Positions 50,380 through 54,366 of a stretch of DNA of 54,366 bases are shown here, one piece after another. The notes under the pieces are model-generated. The model did no database searches and had not been told where the DNA came from. It saw only the letters and a program-made list of their open reading frames with translations. Every line of letters begins with the position of its first letter. Position 1 is the stretch's first letter. Where the stretch lies: positions 1-54,366 of the forward strand of contig CALWLL010000058.1 of NCBI GenBank assembly GCA_944381555.1, in the 5' to 3' direction. The position numbers were made by a program, and so were the translations under genes. The stretch is from an uncultured Agathobacter sp. (lineage in GTDB: Bacteria; Bacillota; Clostridia; Lachnospirales; Lachnospiraceae).

Positions 50380-51633
50380 ATGGTAAGAGAATTTTTTCCG
50401 GATGGTACACCGGTTGGGGAGTGGTTTTACGATACGAACGTCCCTAAAATTGAAGAACTGGGACAGAAATATATTTTGACAGACTATGGGATTTTTGATG
50501 ACGGAAAAATTTATACAGAGCAGATGCAGCAGTTGATTGATACTGCGGCAGAAAATGGCGGTGGTGTGATTGTGGTTCCGGCGGGGACGTACATGACCGG
50601 CTCACTCTTTTTCAAGCAGGGGGTTCATCTCTATGTTTCAAAAGGCGGCGTGTTAAAAGGAAGTGCCAATATTTGTGATTATGAGATAAAGAAGACACGT
50701 ATCGAAGGAGAGAATTGTCTGTATTTTACGGCTTTAATAAACGTGGATGGCGTGGATGGATTTACCATGTGCGGACCGGGAACCATAGATGGAAACGGGC
50801 TGCAATCATGGAAGGCATTCTGGCTTAGAAGAAAATGGAATCCGGACTGCACCAATAAGGACGAACAGCGTCCGAGGCTGGTCTATCTGTCCAATTGCAG
50901 TAACGTAATCATTGCAGATTTGTGTCTGGTAAATGCGCATTTCTGGACTACACATCTTTATAAATGCCATCATGTAAAATACTTGAATTGTCATATTTTT
51001 TCACCGGCATCTCCTGTAGAAGCGCCAAGTACCGACGCAATTGATATTGATGTCTGCACAGACATTTTAGTAAAAAACTGTTATATGGAAGTGAATGATG
51101 ATGCAGTAGTTCTAAAGGGCGGAAAAGGCCCTTGGGCAGATAATGCAGAGGAAAACGGCTCAAATGAACGAATTCTGGTGGAGGACTGCGAGTATGGCTT
51201 TTGTCATGGATGTTTAACCTGTGGTTCAGAATCGGTACATAACAGAAACATATTGATTCGGAGAATAAAGGTTGGTGCCGGATATAACCTGCTCTGGCTT
51301 AAAATGCGTCCGGACACACCGCAACATTACGAATATATCACGGTAGAAGAAGTGGAAGGAAAAATACAAAATTTTATCAATGTGAATCCTTGGACGCAGT
51401 TTTTTGATTTAAAAGGGCGGGAAAATATTCCGCTCTCCTATGCGGATCATATTACAATGAAAAACTGTAAATGTGAGTGCCAAACCTTTTTTTATGTAAA
51501 GAAGGATGAAAGTCAATACCGGTTGGCGGATTTTACTTTTGAAAATTTAAAAATCAAAGCAGAAAAGGATGGCTTTAGCGAAGATGCCATTGAAAATATA
51601 TGCGTCAATCACGTTAGGGTTGATTTAACATGA
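50380..51633 (+). CDS. Glycoside hydrolase family 28 (polygalacturonase-like)
   Basis: A 417-residue right-handed beta-helix enzyme. The start region 'ILTDYGIFDDGKIYTEQMQQLIDTAAENGGGVIVVPAGTY' is the usual opening of clostridial GH28 proteins. Active-site blocks are STDAIDID (D219, in place of NTD), VNDDAVVLKGG (D240, D241), CHGCLTCGSES (H276) and LKMRPD (K308/R310, the RxK-like site). It would hydrolyse galacturonide links in pectin fragments. There is no signal peptide, so it should act on imported oligosaccharides. No other pectin genes are in view. The ribosome binding site is CAGGAGAAG, and a long leader with hairpins precedes it. Confidence 0.92.
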   Translation: MVREFFPDGTPVGEWFYDTNVPKIEELGQKYILTDYGIFDDGKIYTEQMQQLIDTAAENGGGVIVVPAGTYMTGSLFFKQGVHLYVSKGGVLKGSANICDYEIKKTRIEGENCLYFTALINVDGVDGFTMCGPGTIDGNGLQSWKAFWLRRKWNPDCTNKDEQRPRLVYLSNCSNVIIADLCLVNAHFWTTHLYKCHHVKYLNCHIFSPASPVEAPSTDAIDIDVCTDILVKNCYMEVNDDAVVLKGGKGPWADNAEENGSNERILVEDCEYGFCHGCLTCGSESVHNRNILIRRIKVGAGYNLLWLKMRPDTPQHYEYITVEEVEGKIQNFINVNPWTQFFDLKGRENIPLSYADHITMKNCKCECQTFFYVKKDESQYRLADFTFENLKIKAEKDGFSEDAIENICVNHVRVDLT

Positions 51634-51733
51634 TAGGAATAAGGCGGACACATTGTGATAAATCCTTTATTTTCAAGGCGTTTGGAGGATTTTATGAAAA
51701 CAGTGTAACCGCTGTTAAGGAAGAATTTTATGG

Positions 51734-52255
51734 ATGTGTTTTATGCTTATAAGAAAAGAAGAAACAAAAGATTATAATATTATATTTTCCGTAGTAAAGA
51801 AAGCTTTTGAAAGTGCGGAACATTCCGATGGAAATGAGCAGGATTTAGTAAATGCTTTAAGAAAAAGTGAAGCATATATTCCGGAATTATCTTTAGTTGC
51901 TGAAAAAGACGGGGAAATTGTTGCTCATATTATGTTTACGAAAGCAAGGGTTGAAAGTCATATTGTTTTAGCGTTGGCGCCGTTATCTGTGCTGCCGGAA
52001 TACCAAAGGCAGGGAATCGGAACTGCGTTGATAGAAGAGGGGCATAAAATTGCAAAGAATTTGGGGTATGAATATTCCGTTGTTTTGGGAAGTGAAAAAT
52101 ATTATCCAAGGGCAGGATATGTACCGGCAGATACTTTGGGAATATTCGCTCCTTTTGACGCGCCAAGAGAGAATTTTATGGCCTATAAAATAGTTGAAAA
52201 TGCTTCTAATATCTATGGTAAAATCAGATATGCAAAAGAGTTTGGCGTTGAATAA
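51734..52255 (+). CDS. GNAT family N-acetyltransferase (YhbS-like)
   Basis: A 173-residue GNAT. 'LIRKEETKDYNIIFSVVKKAFESAEHSDGNEQDLVNALRKS' is the opening of the YhbS-like group, 'LSVLPEYQRQGIGTALIEEG' the acetyl-CoA loop, and 'SEKYYPRAGYVPAD' the late conserved block. The start may be ATG 51734 (AAGGAAG 10 bases upstream) or ATG 51743, which fits the family N-terminus equally well. Substrate unknown. The gene is separated from GH28 by 100 bases and from the ArsC-like gene by 41. Confidence 0.88.
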   Translation: MCFMLIRKEETKDYNIIFSVVKKAFESAEHSDGNEQDLVNALRKSEAYIPELSLVAEKDGEIVAHIMFTKARVESHIVLALAPLSVLPEYQRQGIGTALIEEGHKIAKNLGYEYSVVLGSEKYYPRAGYVPADTLGIFAPFDAPRENFMAYKIVENASNIYGKIRYAKEFGVE

Positions 52256-52296
52256 TTGAAGAATGGAAAGTGTGATATAAGATAAGGAGGTACAAG

Positions 52297-52647
52297 ATGC
52301 AATTTATTTGTTATCCGAAATGTTCTACCTGCCAAAAAGCTAAGAAATGGCTGGATGGACATAGCATACAATATAAGGAACGTCATATTGTAGAAGATAA
52401 TCCGAACTATGAGGAATTGAAGGATTGGTATGAGAAGAGTGGGCTTGCGCTTAAGAAATTTTTCAATACCAGTGGTTTACTTTATAAAGAAATGCAATTG
52501 AAGGACAGGCTTTGGGCTATGAGTGAAGAAGAACAGCTCCAATTGCTGTCTGCAAATGGAATGCTCGTAAAACGACCGCTTGTGATAGGTGAAGGAACTG
52601 TGCTTGTGGGATTTAAGGAAGCAGAGTGGACAAAAAAACTATTATAG
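52297..52647 (+). CDS. ArsC/Spx-family protein
   Basis: A 116-residue thioredoxin-fold protein. 'CYPKCSTCQKAKKWLDG' holds the CxxC at residues about 9-12 and 'LVKRPLVIGEGTVLVGFKEAEW' has the Arg-Pro of the family. Members are arsenate reductases of the glutaredoxin type or Spx/MgsR-like regulators of RNA polymerase. The 'KRPL' and 'GF...W' end is nearer to YffB/ArsC-like enzymes, but the role is not settled. A strong AAGGAGG ribosome binding site precedes the ATG. No arsenic genes are nearby. Confidence 0.88.
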   Translation: MQFICYPKCSTCQKAKKWLDGHSIQYKERHIVEDNPNYEELKDWYEKSGLALKKFFNTSGLLYKEMQLKDRLWAMSEEEQLQLLSANGMLVKRPLVIGEGTVLVGFKEAEWTKKLL

Positions 52648-52702
52648 AGCTTAAAAAGCAATGGATATGTTGCTTATTACGGGGAGAGGTTTGAAATACG
52701 AA

Positions 52703-53059
52703 ATGAAACTGAAGAATATTCTGATTGTGGTTAAAGATATCGAAAAATCAAAACAATTTTACCATGACCTTTTTGGACTTGAAGCAATACTTAATCAAGA
52801 TGGGAATGTGATTTTAACGGAAGGTCTTGTGCTTCAGGAGGAGACAGTCTGGAAAGAACTTCCGGAAAAAGATATTATTCCCAAGAGTCATTCCTGCGAA
52901 TTGTATTTTGAAGAGCGGGATATAGAGACATTCATGGTAAAATTGGAGCGGTTATATCCTTCCATTGAATATGTGAACCGTCTTATGACGAATAGTTTTG
53001 GAAAGAAAACGATTCGTTTTTATGATTTGGATGGCAATCTGATTGAGGTAGGATCGTGA
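52703..53059 (+). CDS. VOC family protein (glyoxalase/bleomycin-resistance fold)
   Basis: A 118-residue protein made of one VOC unit pair: 'LKNILIVVKDIEKSKQFYHDLFGLEAILNQDG' opens the first module and 'GKKTIRFYDLDGNLIEVG' closes the second, where the final Glu is the usual metal ligand. Family members bind or modify small molecules such as methylglyoxal, fosfomycin or bleomycin; here the substrate is unknown. The family N-terminus points to ATG 52703; ATG 52661 would add fourteen residues. It is convergent with the HD-GYP gene with only five bases between the stops. Confidence 0.87.
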   Translation: MKLKNILIVVKDIEKSKQFYHDLFGLEAILNQDGNVILTEGLVLQEETVWKELPEKDIIPKSHSCELYFEERDIETFMVKLERLYPSIEYVNRLMTNSFGKKTIRFYDLDGNLIEVGS

Positions 53060-53064
53060 CGTTA

Positions 53065-54366
53065 TCAGAAACCTGATTCAGCTTTCATCTCCCTTGTCAC
53101 AAATTTCTGATACTCCGCTTCAACCTGTTTTCGTACACCTATAAAAGCCTCAGCGATCTCCGGATCGAAATCTGTACCAATTCCTCTTTCTATAATACCA
53201 AAGGCTTCGTCTAATGACATTGCCTTCCTATAGCACCTGTCTTGAGATACGGCATCAAATACATCCGCCACAGACATAATCCTTGCGCATAGTGGTATTT
53301 CCGTTTTCTGCGAGCCCAGGGGATACCCCTTACCGTTCCACTTTTCATGATGAGACATAGCAATATCATACAGCATTTTGCTATACATTTGATTTGAACT
53401 GTAAAATGCATCCTGTATTAGTTCTGCTCCTTTTACGGTATGCTGCTTCATTATATCAAACTCTTCATCTGTCAGTCTTTCCGGCTTCTGCAAAATTGCA
53501 TCAGGTATAGCAATCTTTCCTATATCATGCATTGAAGCAGACATTATCAGGCAGTCTATGTAATCCTTTGTCAATATGTTGGAATACCTGTCTTTTTTTC
53601 GGAGTTGTTCTGCTATGAGCCTGACATAAACGGTTGTCCGCTTAATATGTTCCCCCGTACTGCCGTCTCTGCTCTCGACTATATCGGCAAAAGAGTATAT
53701 CATCTCCTGATGTATATTGTCTAATTCCGCTACCGCACTGTTTTCCACATTCATAAATATTACTAACAGCATGGCTGTGGCAGCTATACTGGAAATTAAA
53801 GTTTCAGGAAATATCATTTGCACAACAATGGTACCTATTACCACAACAAAGGCAATAAGCAAAAGCCTTACCTTATTGCTTGCAATATAGTTTCTCCTTT
53901 TATAAAAAATACCCATTCCTAACAGCATGTATGCAAAACCTATAGCATAGCATACATAAGCGGAAACGCCCATGGAATAGTTTGTGGATTTTCCAATAAT
54001 GTACTCAAGACTGCCAATATTGATGGTTGCAATAATAACACTGAGGAAAAATGGCATAAACATACATGCCTTCATTCTTTTACTGCTAAAGTCGATTTCA
54101 CATAACGAACATAAATATACAAAAATCAAAAAAAGGAAAGTGAAAATACTTAACAAGAACATCCAGTGCAAAAACCTGTTAAGTATGGGATTGACGGTTG
54201 TAAGGTGATTTACGGTATATACGGTAATCATATCAAGAAACAAATAGATTATCCCAATTATCAGCATCCACTGAAATATAATTGTATGTCTGGATTTAGT
54301 TTTCCTGTAATTGTTCCAGTAAAAGCTGACCACAATATATATGAGAATTATCAAACAGAAAATCTG
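53065..54366 (-). CDS. HD-GYP domain membrane protein, probable c-di-GMP phosphodiesterase, 5' end cut by window
   Basis: The frame is open to the right end of the window, so the true start may lie outside; a TTG at 54354 is the first start-like codon seen. The N-terminal 200 residues hold about seven membrane segments, like a 7TM sensor module. A short helix (ELDNIHQEMIYSFADIVESRDGSTGEHIKRT) joins it to the HD-GYP domain: 'ASMHDIGKIAIPD' and 'SHHEKWNGKGYP', with all HD and GYP residues present. It should hydrolyse c-di-GMP in response to an outside signal. Confidence 0.9.
   Translation of the reverse strand, partial: QIFCLIILIYIVVSFYWNNYRKTKSRHTIIFQWMLIIGIIYLFLDMITVYTVNHLTTVNPILNRFLHWMFLLSIFTFLFLIFVYLCSLCEIDFSSKRMKACMFMPFFLSVIIATINIGSLEYIIGKSTNYSMGVSAYVCYAIGFAYMLLGMGIFYKRRNYIASNKVRLLLIAFVVVIGTIVVQMIFPETLISSIAATAMLLVIFMNVENSAVAELDNIHQEMIYSFADIVESRDGSTGEHIKRTTVYVRLIAEQLRKKDRYSNILTKDYIDCLIMSASMHDIGKIAIPDAILQKPERLTDEEFDIMKQHTVKGAELIQDAFYSSNQMYSKMLYDIAMSHHEKWNGKGYPLGSQKTEIPLCARIMSVADVFDAVSQDRCYRKAMSLDEAFGIIERGIGTDFDPEIAEAFIGVRKQVEAEYQKFVTREMKAESGF

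Overview
The window looks like a chromosomal segment of a low-to-moderate GC Gram-positive anaerobe of the Clostridia, most likely a gut-type Lachnospiraceae (Blautia/Dorea/Roseburia-like). The reasons are strong AGGAGG-type ribosome binding sites, sigma-A promoters, Rho-independent terminators, long-form HPF, an RXKD-type bifunctional Rel, HemZ, the hisS-aspS pair, MutS2, YhaM and the VTC/DUF4956 pair. The genus is an inference from family knowledge; no database was searched. Both ends cut through genes: an ABC ATPase on the left and an HD-GYP protein on the right.

Layout. 1-5.7 kb is an accessory stretch: the end of an ABC exporter whose FtsX-type permease carries a one-base frameshift, an antibiotic-resistance-like ABC-F gene on the minus strand with a long leader, two GNAT acetyltransferases and a secreted protein of unknown function. 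5.8-12.9 kb holds a Cu/Zn superoxide dismutase, then an XRE repressor with a striking set of evenly spaced operator palindromes, a DUF3169 membrane protein, a NatA-like ATPase with two ABC-2 permeases, a GNAT and a second ABC-F. 12.9-20.8 kb carries oligoendopeptidase F, a methyltransferase, a CapA-like lipoprotein, a glycogen debranching enzyme, a small XRE protein, an SDR reductase, tRNA-Pro(CGG) and a HIT protein. 20.9-27.8 kb contains a VTC-type polyphosphate polymerase with its DUF4956 partner, divergent from a Na/Pi cotransporter-DUF815 ATPase-ABC-F operon.

27.9-40.9 kb is housekeeping: hpf, ddl-murF, a cyclophilin, a two-domain GNAT, rel, an MBL hydrolase, hemZ, hisS and aspS. 40.9-45.4 kb (minus strand) is mutS2 followed by a response regulator and a histidine kinase. 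45.6-49.3 kb is a membrane-anchored HtrA-like protein that lacks two catalytic-triad residues, then yhaM and an rlmD/rumA-type methyltransferase. 49.35-50.38 kb has no normal gene. It contains a short transposase-like relic with a self-pairing leader, a candidate structured small RNA with promoter and terminator, further hairpins, and a terminator-like hairpin directly before a GH28 glycosidase. 51.7-54.4 kb has a GNAT, an ArsC/Spx-family protein, a VOC protein and the HD-GYP phosphodiesterase.

Best leads for follow-up are the 49.7-50.4 kb non-coding region, the pseudo-HtrA, the XRE operator array with its half-site echoed at the hpf promoter, the leader of the first ABC-F gene, and the head-to-head VTC-DUF4956 / Na-Pi transporter pair. 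I saw no CRISPR array, rRNA or intact mobile element.
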